Of a stretch of 64,000 bases of DNA, positions 34,514 to 43,680 are shown piece after piece; within the stretch, counting starts at the first letter, position 1, and every line of letters starts with the position of its first letter. Both the position numbers and the translations under genes were made by a program. Under the pieces are notes generated by a model. It did no database searches and was not told the origin of the DNA. It saw nothing but the letters and a program-made list of their open reading frames with translations. Source of the DNA: Pyrinomonadaceae bacterium (GTDB lineage Bacteria > Acidobacteriota > Blastocatellia > Pyrinomonadales > Pyrinomonadaceae); assembly GCA_019694395.1 (NCBI GenBank), contig JAIBCC010000004.1, forward strand, positions 124,001 to 188,000, written 5' to 3'.

Positions 34514-36442
34514 CTAACTAACTATTTTCAGCCGCTTATTACCAAGACGGCTCGCGTCTAAGATTTCAATTGTTTCTTTAACTTTATTATAGATTCCGTC
34601 TGCGTCCAAACCGTATTGGGCTAAAAGCAATTTCGGATCGCCGTGGGTCACGATTTGGTCAGGCACACCCATTCGCACCAATTTGACGGTATCAAGCAAG
34701 CCGTTTGATTCCAAACACTCCATCACGGCTGAACCGAATCCGCCTGCTAAATATGCTTCTTCAACCGTCACGATCAATCTGTTTGATTTGGCTAATTCCA
34801 AAATCTTTTCTTCATCCAACGGTTTAACCCAACGAGCATTGACAACGGTTGCCTGAATTCCTGCTTTGCTTAAATTTTCGGCGGCTTCCAATGACGGATA
34901 AACCATTGCACCGTAAGCAATAATTGCAATATCTCCACCTTCGCGCAAAGTTTCGGATTTACCGATTTCCATCAATTTCGGTTTTTGGGAAATATCAACT
35001 CCGATTCCGTTTCCGCGCGGATAACGAATGGCAGCGGGTGCAGGATGTTCAATGGCAGTCAACATCATATCGCGCATTTCGGCTTCGTCCTTCGGCGCGC
35101 CCAAAACAATGTTCGGATAACCGCGCAGATAAGCAATATCAAGCAAACCGTGATGCGTCGGACCGTCTGCGCCGACAATTCCGGCTCTGTCCATCGCAAA
35201 AGTAACATTCAGATTTTGCAGACAAACATCATGAACGATTTGGTCAAATCCGCGCTGTAAAAAGGTCGAATAAATTGCAGCAACAGGTTTTAAACCTTCG
35301 CAAGCCATTCCTGCACAAAAAGTTACGGCGTGTTCCTCGGCAATACCAACGTCAAAAGACCTGTCGGGAAATTCTTTCAGAACAAAATCCATTCCTGTTC
35401 CGTCAGGCATCGCAGCGGTCAGCGCAACAATCTTTTGGTCATTTCCCATCAACTCGCACATCGTTCTGCCGAAAGTTTCCGTGTAAGTTGGCGGTGAAAC
35501 TTTGTTTGATTTATATGGAAGTCCCGTTTTCGGATCAAAAGGTCCGGTGGCGTGATAGGCGTAATAATTTTTTTCGGGATTCGGAAAACCTTTTCCTTTG
35601 GTTGTCAGTGCGTGAACAATGACGGGACCGTCATCAATCTTTTTCGCTTCTTCGAGAGCTTTGACCAGCATCGGAACATTATGACCATCAACGTATCCGA
35701 TATATTTGAAACCTAATTCATTGACCAAAGCTCCAGGCAAAACAGCGGCGGCAATCGCATCTTTGAAAGATTTCGCAATGCTTCGTAAGCTGTGTCCGAC
35801 TCCCGGCACGGATTCCAGAGCATCACCGATTTCTTCTTTCAAATGCTGATAGCTTTGTGCCCCTTTGATACGATTCAAATAACGGCTCAATGCACCAACT
35901 GCCGGAGCGATTGACATTTCGTTATCATTCAAAAGCACGATCAAACGCGATTTAAGATGTCCGGCTTGGTTGACTGCCTCCATTGCCATTCCGTTTGCCA
36001 ACGAAGAATCTCCAATCATCGCGCAAACATGGAAATCCTCGCCTTTTTTGTCGCGGGCGATAGCCATTCCGAGAGCCGCCGAAAGCGAAGTCGAAGAATG
36101 CCCTGCACCGAAAGAATCGTAAATTGATTCATCGCGTTTCAAAAAAGGAGAAAGTCCGCCGTATTGTTTAATGGTGTGAAGTTGGTCGCGTCTGCCGGTC
36201 AAAATTTTGTGCGCGTAAGCCTGATGCCCAACGTCCCACACCAATTTATCGCTCGGCGTGTCAAAAACGTAGTGCATTGCCACAGCTAATTCAACCGCGC
36301 CCAGACTTGCGCCTGTATGTCCGCCAACACGCGAACAAGTATCAATAATAAACTGCCGAACCTCGTCCGCAACTTCTTGCAAATCTTCTACTTTTAATTG
36401 CCGTAAATCTGCGGGTGAATTGATTTCAGATAAAAACCTCAT
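34514..36442 (-). CDS. dxs: 1-deoxy-D-xylulose-5-phosphate synthase
   Basis: Dxs condenses pyruvate and glyceraldehyde 3-phosphate, the entry step of the non-mevalonate isoprenoid pathway, using thiamine diphosphate. The 642-residue protein shows SRVGGHTGASLGAVEL, DVGHQAYAHKILTGR, the cofactor-binding GDSSLANGMAMEA with LNDNEMSIAPAVG, the second-domain DRAGIVGADGPTHHG, and the transketolase C-domain. Length and motifs are normal. The isoprenoid link fits the geranylgeranyl-reductase-like gene at 52822 and ubiE at 60545. Confidence 0.97.
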   Translation of the reverse strand: MRFLSEINSPADLRQLKVEDLQEVADEVRQFIIDTCSRVGGHTGASLGAVELAVAMHYVFDTPSDKLVWDVGHQAYAHKILTGRRDQLHTIKQYGGLSPFLKRDESIYDSFGAGHSSTSLSAALGMAIARDKKGEDFHVCAMIGDSSLANGMAMEAVNQAGHLKSRLIVLLNDNEMSIAPAVGALSRYLNRIKGAQSYQHLKEEIGDALESVPGVGHSLRSIAKSFKDAIAAAVLPGALVNELGFKYIGYVDGHNVPMLVKALEEAKKIDDGPVIVHALTTKGKGFPNPEKNYYAYHATGPFDPKTGLPYKSNKVSPPTYTETFGRTMCELMGNDQKIVALTAAMPDGTGMDFVLKEFPDRSFDVGIAEEHAVTFCAGMACEGLKPVAAIYSTFLQRGFDQIVHDVCLQNLNVTFAMDRAGIVGADGPTHHGLLDIAYLRGYPNIVLGAPKDEAEMRDMMLTAIEHPAPAAIRYPRGNGIGVDISQKPKLMEIGKSETLREGGDIAIIAYGAMVYPSLEAAENLSKAGIQATVVNARWVKPLDEEKILELAKSNRLIVTVEEAYLAGGFGSAVMECLESNGLLDTVKLVRMGVPDQIVTHGDPKLLLAQYGLDADGIYNKVKETIEILDASRLGNKRLKIVS

Positions 36443-36621
36443 CTAAAAAAGCCCCTTGTTCTGTTTTAGAAAATCAATCGTTAATGATACCGCTTTCAAA
36501 GACTTTCGTAAATTCAAACCGCGCCAATTTGTCCAATAAAATGAGGAAATTGAGCAAAATTCTTCAATTTTCCCGTCAAATCTCAGCAAAATTATTTTTT
36601 CTAAGGAGATTACAAAAATTT

Positions 36622-37140
36622 ATGGCTTTAACCGGAGAATCCGTTCTCTATCCTTTGGCAGTCGGCAACAGATGGACTTATAAAATGTCAACCGGCGGAA
36701 ATTATACTAATTCCGTGGTGGCGGTTGATAGTGCAAATCCAAATCTTTTTACGCTTCATAACACTACGACCAATGCCAACTCATTTATGCGAAAAGACGG
36801 CGATATTTATTACACCAACGCTTTTGATGCAAATGTTTTTCATCCGTATTTGAAAGATGATTTTACCATCGGAATGAATTGGGCAGTTCAATACACAGCC
36901 AATGGAATTGTGACCGATACGGTTATGACAGTCACCGAAGTCGGTATTTCCAAAGAAGTCGAAGGCAAAGTTTATCAAAATGTGACGGTCGTCAAAGGCG
37001 ATTCAAAATTCAGTATGAACGGAAATGTTTTACCAATGTTATATAGTTCGGAATATTTTTACGCCAAAGGAATCGGTTTATTTTTAACCACAACTTCCAA
37101 CGGCGATGCTCACGTTTTAACCGATTATGTTTTGAATTGA
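36622..37140 (+). CDS. Hypothetical protein of the extracellular-type beta-sandwich class
   Basis: This 172-residue protein starts MALTGESVLYPLAVGNRWTYKM. YPLxVGNxWTY is a common opening of exported lipoprotein-like proteins, but here no signal peptide is visible. The start is decided by AAGGAG (36603-36608) 13 nt upstream of ATG 36622. The longer frame from 36484 adds 46 residues without a convincing signal peptide. The rest is beta-rich with aromatic and threonine residues and has no catalytic motif. Function unknown. It is divergent from dxs. Confidence 0.65.
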   Translation: MALTGESVLYPLAVGNRWTYKMSTGGNYTNSVVAVDSANPNLFTLHNTTTNANSFMRKDGDIYYTNAFDANVFHPYLKDDFTIGMNWAVQYTANGIVTDTVMTVTEVGISKEVEGKVYQNVTVVKGDSKFSMNGNVLPMLYSSEYFYAKGIGLFLTTTSNGDAHVLTDYVLN

Positions 37141-37261
37141 TCTTTGATTTTTGATCTTTGATCTTTGAGGTATTTGTCAAACTTTTTGAGTGACCTTTTA
37201 TTTCTTTTAGACTTAATGGAAAACCTCAACGATCAACTCAAAGATCAAAGGTCAAAGTTCC
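37141..37261. repeat. Inverted repeat element, 7-nt unit family (GATCTTT)
   Basis: The left arm 37141-37170 is TCTTTGATTTTTGATC, TTTGATC, TTTGAGG. The right arm 37227-37261 contains CAACGATCAACTCAAAG, ATCAAAG, GTCAAAG, TTCC. It lies between two convergent genes. The stop codon of the HAD gene is inside the right arm. Confidence 0.75.
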
Positions 37262-37845
37262 AAAATCACTTTCTCAATCTGTTCTGCTGAAAGGAACTGC
37301 ACTGCTTGAATGCCGACTTTTTGCGCTCCCAAAACATTCGATTCACGGTCATCAGTGAAAAAACACTCTTCGGCAGGACAATTCGCTTTTTCAATTGCTT
37401 TGAGAAAAATTTCGGGAAAAGGTTTTAATGCACCAACTTCGTAGGACAACACAAAATCATCAAAATATTGCATAATCGAAAAACTTTGTTTGATAAATTC
37501 AAAATGCAACTCGTTCGTATCAGACAAAATCAACAAGCGGTATTTTCGCGAAAGATTTTTGATAAACCCTTCTGAAATAATCGACTCTAAATCAAAAGTG
37601 CAATTCCACGCATCTGCAAATTCCGCAAAATTCATTCGTAAATCAAGTAAATTCTTAACCGACTCATAAAATTGCAGTGAAGAAGTTTTGCCCAAATCGT
37701 AATCGTGAATAACGGTTGATGAGAAAATTATTTGATATATTTCGTCACTTTTGTAATCGCAAAATTGCTCAATTCGCTCAACGATACGTGAATGGTCAAA
37801 CCGGACGATAACTTTTCCAAGGTCAAAAATAAAAGTTTTTATCAT
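37252..37845 (-). CDS. HAD-family phosphatase (YihX-like)
   Basis: This 197-residue HAD hydrolase has motif I IFDLGKVIVRFD (nucleophile D8 with G in place of the second Asp, as in YihX-type sugar-phosphate phosphatases). Motif II is LLILSDTNELH, the lysine motif is GALKPFPEIF, and motif IV is CFFTDDRESNVLGA. A helical cap sits between motifs I and II. The likely substrate is a small phosphorylated metabolite such as a hexose phosphate, by family. The gene end lies within a repeat arm. It is the last gene of the transglutaminase run. Confidence 0.88.
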   Translation of the reverse strand: MIKTFIFDLGKVIVRFDHSRIVERIEQFCDYKSDEIYQIIFSSTVIHDYDLGKTSSLQFYESVKNLLDLRMNFAEFADAWNCTFDLESIISEGFIKNLSRKYRLLILSDTNELHFEFIKQSFSIMQYFDDFVLSYEVGALKPFPEIFLKAIEKANCPAEECFFTDDRESNVLGAQKVGIQAVQFLSAEQIEKVILEL

Positions 37846-37855
37846 TTCATCATCC

Positions 37856-37892
37856 TCTTTTTTACTTTCTACTTTTGCCTTTTTACTTTCTT
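37856..37892. repeat. 7-nt unit repeat (TTTTTACTTTTGCC type), single arm
   Basis: This tract of TTTTTTACTTTCTAC, TTTTGCCTTTTTAC, TTTC lies between the HAD and transglutaminase genes and touches the transglutaminase stop codon. Confidence 0.55.
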
Positions 37893-38841
37893 ATTGTTGC
37901 TGCGCAGCTTCCTGAATTTTCGGTTTCATTGTAACCGTAAAACCTTTGCGTCTGATGGCGTGAAGCTCGCTTGATTCGATTTCGTCGGTTTCGGCTTGGC
38001 GGACGCGAACAGCAACACTTAGTTGACTTTCGACATTGCCTTTGAAAACTCCGCGAGTTGGCGGAACATCCGTGTAATCGCGTCCGACGGCAACGGAAAT
38101 ATGCCTGTCGCCGACAATCAAATCATTGGTCGGATCAAATCCAACCCAACCGAGCGTTGGCAAATATGCTTCAACCCAAGCGTGTGTTGCATCCTGCGCG
38201 ATGTGGCTGCGGTCATTGGTGCGATGAAAAAGATAGCCGCTGACATAACGACAAGGGATTTTTAGACCTCTAACTAAAGCAATCATTATATTTGCAAAAT
38301 CCTGGCAAACTCCGCTGCGTTGTTTGATGGCAACGTCAATTGGCGAATCAACTTCGGTTGTTTCAGGCGCATATTCAAAATTTGCTTTGAAAAAAGAATT
38401 GATTTCCCGCAAAAGCGTCAACGGGTCTTTTTCCCGCGTGGCGTTAAGTTCTTTTTGTAAATCGGTCAGGGGTTGAGTCGGATGAGCAAATTGGCTGGGC
38501 AGCAAAAATTCCCAAAAATCACCTTTTTCAATTTCTTCGTCAAGCTGTTTCCACGATTCTAATGGCAAAGATTCAGGCAATTTTTGCGGTTCGTTGACTT
38601 CGACAAAAGATTTGGTCGTGATTTCGAGTTTGGAATGTTTTTCAGGAATATCAAAATGCTGAACTATATTTCCGAACTGATCCACAAATTCAAAAATGCG
38701 GGCTGATGGTGAAAGTTGCAGTGAAAAGGAAGTGCAATGTTGATTTTCATTGGTCAAAGGCTGCATCCGCAATTCCATTACGCTTTCAGTTACAGAATTG
38801 CTGTATTCAAATCGGGTTAAGTGAAAAATCTCGAAGTGCAT
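37891..38841 (-). CDS. Transglutaminase-like protein of the ATP-grasp/alpha-E cluster
   Basis: This 316-residue protein has an N-terminal beta-domain typical of bacterial transglutaminase-like proteins (FEIFHLTRFEYSNSVTES). The cysteine-protease-like core has the triad C179 (RSGVCQDFAN), H220 (DATHAWVEAYLP) and D236 (GWVGFDPTND). It is part of a three-gene set with the alpha-E and circularly permuted ATP-grasp genes upstream. Comparative work on this set has proposed peptide or amide-bond formation and cleavage; the product is unknown. The order on the minus strand is ATP-grasp, alpha-E, transglutaminase, HAD. Confidence 0.93.
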   Translation of the reverse strand: MHFEIFHLTRFEYSNSVTESVMELRMQPLTNENQHCTSFSLQLSPSARIFEFVDQFGNIVQHFDIPEKHSKLEITTKSFVEVNEPQKLPESLPLESWKQLDEEIEKGDFWEFLLPSQFAHPTQPLTDLQKELNATREKDPLTLLREINSFFKANFEYAPETTEVDSPIDVAIKQRSGVCQDFANIMIALVRGLKIPCRYVSGYLFHRTNDRSHIAQDATHAWVEAYLPTLGWVGFDPTNDLIVGDRHISVAVGRDYTDVPPTRGVFKGNVESQLSVAVRVRQAETDEIESSELHAIRRKGFTVTMKPKIQEAAQQQ

Positions 38842-38856
38842 TTTTTGAAATAATTA

Positions 38857-38986
38857 TCCACGAAGGTTCACGAAGAAAGCACGAAGGTTTACTCTGCTTT
38901 TTGCCAATTTAATTCTTTTGTTAGCGAACCTTTTAATCTTTGCAATCTTTTTATCTTCGTGTAACCTTCGTGCAACTTCGTGGACA
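38857..38986. repeat. Inverted repeat element, 10-nt unit family (CACGAAGGTT)
   Basis: The left arm 38857-38890 is TCCACGAAGGT, TCACGAAGAA, AGCACGAAGGTTT. The right arm 38953-38986 is ATCTTCGTGTAACC, TTCGTGCAAC, TTCGTGGACA. It fills the gap between transglutaminase and alpha-E genes. A single arm of the same family is inside a gene at 52836-52870. Confidence 0.8.
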
Positions 38987-38994
38987 GTTTCTTT

Positions 38995-39960
38995 TTATTG
39001 AGCTATCGCCTGGTCAATCGGGTAACTGATATAAACGTCGTAAATTCCCTGATGAATGCGGTCGTTTTGTTTTTGAATCCCTTCCAAAAAATTCGCTAAA
39101 CCTGCTTCCAGAACTTCTTCGATCTGGCTGAATTTCAAATCTGAACGCAGTTTTCCAACCATTCGTTTGAGTTTAGCACTCCGTTTTACTTCTGTCATTT
39201 CTTCGATTGCGTTCAAAGATTGCTCCATTTTATCAACCGAAAAACGGATCGAATGAGGAAATTCGGCATTAAGCAACAAAAATTCGATGATGCGGTCGGA
39301 TTTCAAATCGGCAGTGTAAACTTTGCAGTAGGCTTCAAACGCCGTAAAGCATTTGAGCAATCCGACCCAACTCATAAAGTCTTTAGCAACAACAGGATAA
39401 TGTTCACTTTTTTGCAGTTCGGCGACTTGAACATCTAAAAAATGCGCATTGTAAGTAGCGCGTTCGATGTAGCGTCCAAGCTGTAAAAATTGCCAGCATT
39501 CGTTGCGGCTCATCGTCGAAGCCGCCAGTCCTTGAAAAAGCTGTGCGCCTTCTTTTACTTTCCGAAAATATTGATGTGTCGTTTGATTTTGCCAAACGTC
39601 ATCAATCGAAATTTTCGTCACATCCAAATACAAGGCGTTCAAATGCTCCCACATTTCCGAACTGATCTGTTCACGGATTTGGCGGGCATTTTCGCGTGCT
39701 TTGGCTAAACAAAAATTAATCGAAGCAAAGTTTTTCTGGTCAAATGCCAGCGCGTTGGTCATATCGTAAAGCGAAGAATTTTCCGGCAAATCTTCGGCAA
39801 AAAGTCCTTCTAAAACGCGATTCATCCGCGCCCGCATTTGCTCGTCAGAATGCTGTTCCAACAGCAAATTCAGCGTCAAATCAAGCACCCGCGCCGTATG
39901 TTCGGCACGTTCCAGATAACGGCTCAACCAGTATAAATTGTCAGCAACCCGCGATAACAT
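38995..39960 (-). CDS. Alpha-E domain protein (DUF403)
   Basis: This 321-residue all-helical protein begins MLSRVADNLYWLSRYLERAEHTARVLD, the diagnostic start of the alpha-E family. CWQFLQLGRYIERATYNAHFLD marks a second family motif at mid-length. No enzymatic residues are known for the family. It always travels with the circularly permuted ATP-grasp and transglutaminase genes, both of which flank it here, so it is thought to be a scaffold or partner of the ATP-grasp ligase. Confidence 0.95.
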   Translation of the reverse strand: MLSRVADNLYWLSRYLERAEHTARVLDLTLNLLLEQHSDEQMRARMNRVLEGLFAEDLPENSSLYDMTNALAFDQKNFASINFCLAKARENARQIREQISSEMWEHLNALYLDVTKISIDDVWQNQTTHQYFRKVKEGAQLFQGLAASTMSRNECWQFLQLGRYIERATYNAHFLDVQVAELQKSEHYPVVAKDFMSWVGLLKCFTAFEAYCKVYTADLKSDRIIEFLLLNAEFPHSIRFSVDKMEQSLNAIEEMTEVKRSAKLKRMVGKLRSDLKFSQIEEVLEAGLANFLEGIQKQNDRIHQGIYDVYISYPIDQAIAQ

Positions 39961-40107
39961 TTTTGATTTTTGATTTTTGATTTTTGATTTTTGATTTGCT
40001 GTGTATTTTGAAAAGTCTCTTTCTTGATTACTAAATACATTAAAAACTAATAGATTTTGAATTAAACAAACAATCCAAAATCCAAAATCTAAAATCCAAA
40101 ATCACAA
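39960..40107. repeat. Inverted repeat element, 7-nt unit family (TTTTTGA)
   Basis: The left arm 39960-39998 is five perfect copies of the heptamer TTTTTGA. The right arm 40070-40107 is ACAATCCAAAATCCAAAATC, TAAAATCCAAAATCAC. The spacer is about 70 nt. The stop codon of the ATP-grasp gene (at 40102) falls within the right arm and the left arm starts at the alpha-E start codon. Confidence 0.8.
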
Positions 40108-41532
40108 AACCCAAGTGTCTTTACTTCCGCCTCCTTGCGATGAATTTACGACCAATGAACCTTTTTTCAATGCCACCCGTGTCAATCCGCCTGCGACAAT
40201 TGAAATTTCGTCACCATACAAAATATACGGACGCAAATCAACGTGGCGCGAAGTGATTTCGTTCTCAATCAAACACGGTGCAGTCGAAAGTGCCAAAGTC
40301 GGCTGTGCGATATAATTTCGCGGATTTTCGTTGATTAAATCTTTAAACTTGGCTTGTTCTTCGCGTGTGCTGTGCGGACCGATCAGCATTCCATAGCCGC
40401 CCGATTCGCCAACTGCTTTGACCACCAACTTATCCAAATTTTCCAACACATATTTGCGATTGCTGTCATCATCGAGCAAATAAGTTTGGATGTTCTGCAA
40501 AATCGGTTCTTCGTCCAGATAATATTTGATGATTTTCGGAACGTAGGCATAAAGTGCTTTATCATCGGCAATTCCGGTTCCAATCGCGTTTGCCAACGCC
40601 ACATTTCCGCTTCGATAAGCATTGAAAAGTCCGGGAACTCCAAGCTGTGAATCGGGACGAAACGCCAACGGATCAATAAAATCATCGTCCAAACGGCGAT
40701 AAATCACATCAACGCGGCGCAATCCGGCAGTCGTCCGCATATAAACCACGTTGTCGTGGACGAGTAAATCACGCCCTTCGACCAGTTCAATGCCCATTTG
40801 CCGCGCCAAAAACGTATGTTCAAAATAAGCGGAATTAAAAACGCCCGGAGTCAATAACACTATGTTCGGTTCGCGGTCTTCGCGCGGGGCTAACGCCCGC
40901 AAGGTCGTTAAAAGCTGCTGTCCGTAATTTTCAATCGGACGCACGCCATAATTTCCAAACAGACGCGGAAAAACCCGCTTCATCACTTGGCGATTCGCCA
41001 ACATATACGAAACGCCGCTCGGAACGCGCAAATTATCTTCCAAAACGGCAAAACTTCCGTCAGAAATCCGCACTAAATCTGTTCCGACCACCGAAATATA
41101 GATACCTTTCGGCACATCAACTCCGCGCATTTCACGGCGATAATATTTGCAGGTAAAAACCAATTCATGCGGAACAATTCCATCATTTAGAATTTTCCCT
41201 TCGTGGTAAATATCGTGGAGAAAATGATTGAGAGCCGTAATGCGCTGCTTTAATCCGCGTTCAATCGTATTCCATTCATCGCCCGTAATAATTCGCGGAA
41301 TTAAATCGTAAGGAAAGATTTTTTCCGTTCCTTCTTCGCGCCCGTAAACTGTAAAAGTGATGCCTTGATGAAGAAAAGAAAGGTCTGCCGCCTGTTGGCG
41401 TTGAAGCAATTCTTCGTGCGGCATATTGCTGATGGTTTCAGAGACGGCGCGGTAATGAGCGAGCGGCTCATCCGATTTTCCATACATTTCATCGTAAATA
41501 ACGCTGGTTATGTCGCCGTAGTCTTTTTCCAT
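40102..41532 (-). CDS. Circularly permuted ATP-grasp protein (type 2, DUF404/DUF407)
   Basis: This 476-residue protein is a predicted ATP-dependent carboxylate-amine ligase. Family motifs are [12 protein letters not shown] near residue 55, [78 protein letters not shown] and the C-terminal [23 protein letters not shown]. The terminal [10 protein letters not shown] is strongly conserved in the family. It is the first gene of the ATP-grasp / alpha-E / transglutaminase operon, separated from alpha-E by a repeat element. The product may be a small peptide or a modified amino acid. Confidence 0.95.
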   Translation of the reverse strand: MEKDYGDITSVIYDEMYGKSDEPLAHYRAVSETISNMPHEELLQRQQAADLSFLHQGITFTVYGREEGTEKIFPYDLIPRIITGDEWNTIERGLKQRITALNHFLHDIYHEGKILNDGIVPHELVFTCKYYRREMRGVDVPKGIYISVVGTDLVRISDGSFAVLEDNLRVPSGVSYMLANRQVMKRVFPRLFGNYGVRPIENYGQQLLTTLRALAPREDREPNIVLLTPGVFNSAYFEHTFLARQMGIELVEGRDLLVHDNVVYMRTTAGLRRVDVIYRRLDDDFIDPLAFRPDSQLGVPGLFNAYRSGNVALANAIGTGIADDKALYAYVPKIIKYYLDEEPILQNIQTYLLDDDSNRKYVLENLDKLVVKAVGESGGYGMLIGPHSTREEQAKFKDLINENPRNYIAQPTLALSTAPCLIENEITSRHVDLRPYILYGDEISIVAGGLTRVALKKGSLVVNSSQGGGSKDTWVL

Positions 41533-41632
41533 TAAATTAAGATGTCCAACAATATAGCGTATTTATAACATTTTCGACAAGATTTTTATTATGAAAATTC
41601 TAAATGGATAAGATTATTTTTAGCTATGGAAA

Positions 41633-41658
41633 TAAAAAAGGGCGACTAAAAATCGCCC
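41633..41658 (-). terminator. Rho-independent terminator
   Basis: GGGCGA (41640-41645) and TCGCCC (41653-41658) form a hairpin with a 7-nt loop. On the minus strand it is followed by a T-run, ending the two-gene unit above it (41683-42714). Confidence 0.8.
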
Positions 41659-41682
41659 GATTAAATTAAATTTCAAAAATCA

Positions 41683-42225
41683 TCATCCGATAAACATTTC
41701 GTCATCGTTGTAAACACGGTCAATTTGATTTTTCGGCGCAGGTGCGAATAGAACTTCTAAACCTTTTCTAATTCCAGCCATCACCGCCGCAATCTCGCGG
41801 GCGGGTTCGACGACTTTGGTTTGGATAAAATCTGTAGTTGTAATGACTTGGTGATTAGTGCGGTCAATCGTGCGGCTAACAAGCTCGACTTTATCTTTCG
41901 CCACAATTGCCGTTTGACCTACCAAAGCCTTGAGTTCAACTACTTCTTCTTTAACCAATCCAACGGATTCCGAAAGATATTTGGTCGCAGTCGAAAGGTG
42001 CCCTGAGACCTCGTTAAACTGCACCGCAATTTCCTTACCTTGTGCGCCGATCAGGTCAACTTTTGTGATTAAAGGGTTTACTTTGTCTTCGAGACGATTA
42101 ACCGTTCCGACAACTTTGCGGACGATATTCGCAATGGCAATCAAAGCAATTGCCATCACGATAAAACAAATTGCGATAACGATTGAAGCAATCATTATCC
42201 AAAACAAAGGTTCACTAGGATTCAT
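41683..42225 (-). CDS. Membrane-anchored coiled-coil protein (DUF948-like)
   Basis: This 180-residue protein has one N-terminal transmembrane helix (FWIMIASIVIAICFIVMAIALIAIA). A long helical region follows with heptad-like spacing and valines/lysines (VNRLEDKVNPLITKV ... TDFIQTKVVEPAREIAAVM). The profile matches small envelope proteins of the DUF948 type. It lies 6 nt after the YtxH-like gene and shares its terminator, so both likely act in envelope or stress functions. A specific role is unknown. Confidence 0.7.
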   Translation of the reverse strand: MNPSEPLFWIMIASIVIAICFIVMAIALIAIANIVRKVVGTVNRLEDKVNPLITKVDLIGAQGKEIAVQFNEVSGHLSTATKYLSESVGLVKEEVVELKALVGQTAIVAKDKVELVSRTIDRTNHQVITTTDFIQTKVVEPAREIAAVMAGIRKGLEVLFAPAPKNQIDRVYNDDEMFIG

Positions 42226-42231
42226 AAAAAG

Positions 42232-42714
42232 TTATTCTTTAGTTTCTTTTGGAAGCTCTAAAACTCCGTCTTTCGGATAAGTCGGACGCCCTTCGGTAAT
42301 AACTGAACTTTCGGTGCGGCGTTTTTCTTCCAAATAAGCTTCTTTTCCTGCTTCTAAAGCGGCAGAAATCGGATTGGTCGTGCGGGCTGCTACGCCTTTG
42401 GCTTTTTCGCTGATTTCTCCGGCTTTGTCTTTCGCTTTTTCGGCAAATTCAGCAGCTTTGTCCTGAGCATTTTGATAAAATTCGCTCGCTTTATCGCGGG
42501 AAACTTCATAATATTCACCTGCTCTTTCCTGCAATTGACCGGCAACTTCTTTACCTTTTTCCAAACCTTTGCGGGTTGCATCAGCAATATCTTCGCGGAG
42601 TTCCTGACCTGATTTCGGTGCAAAAAGTAATGCTAAAATTGCGCCGATTCCGCCGCCGATCAAAAGATAGGTCAATTTTGTGGTTGCGCTGGTTTCTTCT
42701 TTTTCGTATCTCAT
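42232..42714 (-). CDS. YtxH domain-containing protein
   Basis: This 160-residue protein begins MRYEKEETSATTKLTYLLIGGGIGAILALLFAP. This is the YtxH hallmark: a short hydrophobic helix with GGxIGAxxALLFAPKSG, then a long alanine/lysine/glutamate amphipathic helix (EVAGQLQERAGEYY, DKAAEFAEKAKDKAGE) like LEA or apolipoprotein repeats. GGGGA eight bases before ATG 42714 supports that start over the longer frame from 42810. YtxH proteins are stress-associated in other bacteria. Confidence 0.85.
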   Translation of the reverse strand: MRYEKEETSATTKLTYLLIGGGIGAILALLFAPKSGQELREDIADATRKGLEKGKEVAGQLQERAGEYYEVSRDKASEFYQNAQDKAAEFAEKAKDKAGEISEKAKGVAARTTNPISAALEAGKEAYLEEKRRTESSVITEGRPTYPKDGVLELPKETKE

Positions 42715-42813
42715 TTCGTTCGTCCCCTTATTTTTAACAATACATTGAATATAACAAAATTTCGACATTATGAAAAATAAAAAGTTAAAAGAATTTTGAA
42801 CGTGAAACACGTT

Positions 42814-42848
42814 TCCTTGGCTTTACCTTTTACCTTTTACTTTTGCCT
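42814..42848 (-). repeat. 7-nt unit repeat encoding the PrmC C-terminus
   Basis: The tract TGGCTTTACC, TTTTACC, TTTTACT, TTTGCCTTAA covers the stop codon and last codons of prmC, read on the minus strand as VKAKVKGKR. The same unit recurs at five other intergenic places. Confidence 0.65.
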
Positions 42849-43680
42849 TAACGGTTCGTGGAATTCCCTGCAAATCAGGTAAAATTTCCACTGATTGCCA
42901 GATTTCATCTGAAAACATTTTTTGGACATCTTCAGATTGATTAAAACCGATCTCCATTAACAGAAAACCGTTTGGATGCAAGAATTCAGGTGATTGATTG
43001 ATAATTTTTTCGATAATGGTCAGACCGTTTTTGCCGTCAGTCAGAGCGTTAAGCGGTTCAAAATCTCGCACTTCCGCCTGTAAATGAGCAATATCTTCGC
43101 TCGGAATATACGGGGGATTGGAAACTATCAGATCAAATTTTGTTTGAGATAAAGCCGAAAAAACATCGGATTTTCTCAATTCTAATCTATTGAGAAGATT
43201 ATAATTTCCGGCATTTTTTCGAGTAATGCCTAAGGCATTTGAGGAAATGTCCAATCCGATTGCATTTGCTTTTGGAACATTGTGCAGAATAGAAACAGAA
43301 ATACAACCGGAACCGGTTCCGACTTCGCAAAAGTTCGGGTTTTCAATTTTCTGCAAAATTTCAATCGCATTTTCGACAATGATTTCGGTTTCGGGGCGCG
43401 GAATTAGAACATCTTCATTAACTTCAAAATCCAGTCCATAAAACTCTTGAGTGCCCGTAATATATTGAAAAGGTGTGCGGTTAGCACGATCCGAAACAAG
43501 CTGATAAAAGGAAAACTCGTCTTCTTCAGTTAATTCATATTCAGGATGAGCAATGAGAAAGGTTTTATCTTTTCCCAAATAAAAAGCCAGTAAAGAAACA
43601 GCTTCGCGGCGAGGCTCGACAATTCCGCTTTGCTGCAAAATGTCGGTTGTATCTTTTAAGACTTCGGAAATCTTCAGCAT
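42823..43680 (-). CDS. prmC: Peptide chain release factor N5-glutamine methyltransferase PrmC
   Basis: PrmC methylates the GGQ glutamine of release factors RF1 and RF2. The 285-residue protein has an N-terminal helical domain (1-75), then FQYITGTQEFYGLDFEVNEDVLIPRPETE, SAM motif I EVGTGSGCISVS, and the catalytic NPPYIPSED (about 187-195), ending near IPRTV. The last nine residues come from a repeat tract and are probably dispensable. Its start overlaps the upstream methyltransferase stop (TAATG). prfA is not next to it, unlike in many bacteria. Confidence 0.95.
   Translation of the reverse strand: MLKISEVLKDTTDILQQSGIVEPRREAVSLLAFYLGKDKTFLIAHPEYELTEEDEFSFYQLVSDRANRTPFQYITGTQEFYGLDFEVNEDVLIPRPETEIIVENAIEILQKIENPNFCEVGTGSGCISVSILHNVPKANAIGLDISSNALGITRKNAGNYNLLNRLELRKSDVFSALSQTKFDLIVSNPPYIPSEDIAHLQAEVRDFEPLNALTDGKNGLTIIEKIINQSPEFLHPNGFLLMEIGFNQSEDVQKMFSDEIWQSVEILPDLQGIPRTVKAKVKGKR

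Noticed and set aside
39960..40107. CRISPR array
   Set aside because: The repeats are 7 nt with no spacers and no cas genes; they are tandem units in two opposed arms.
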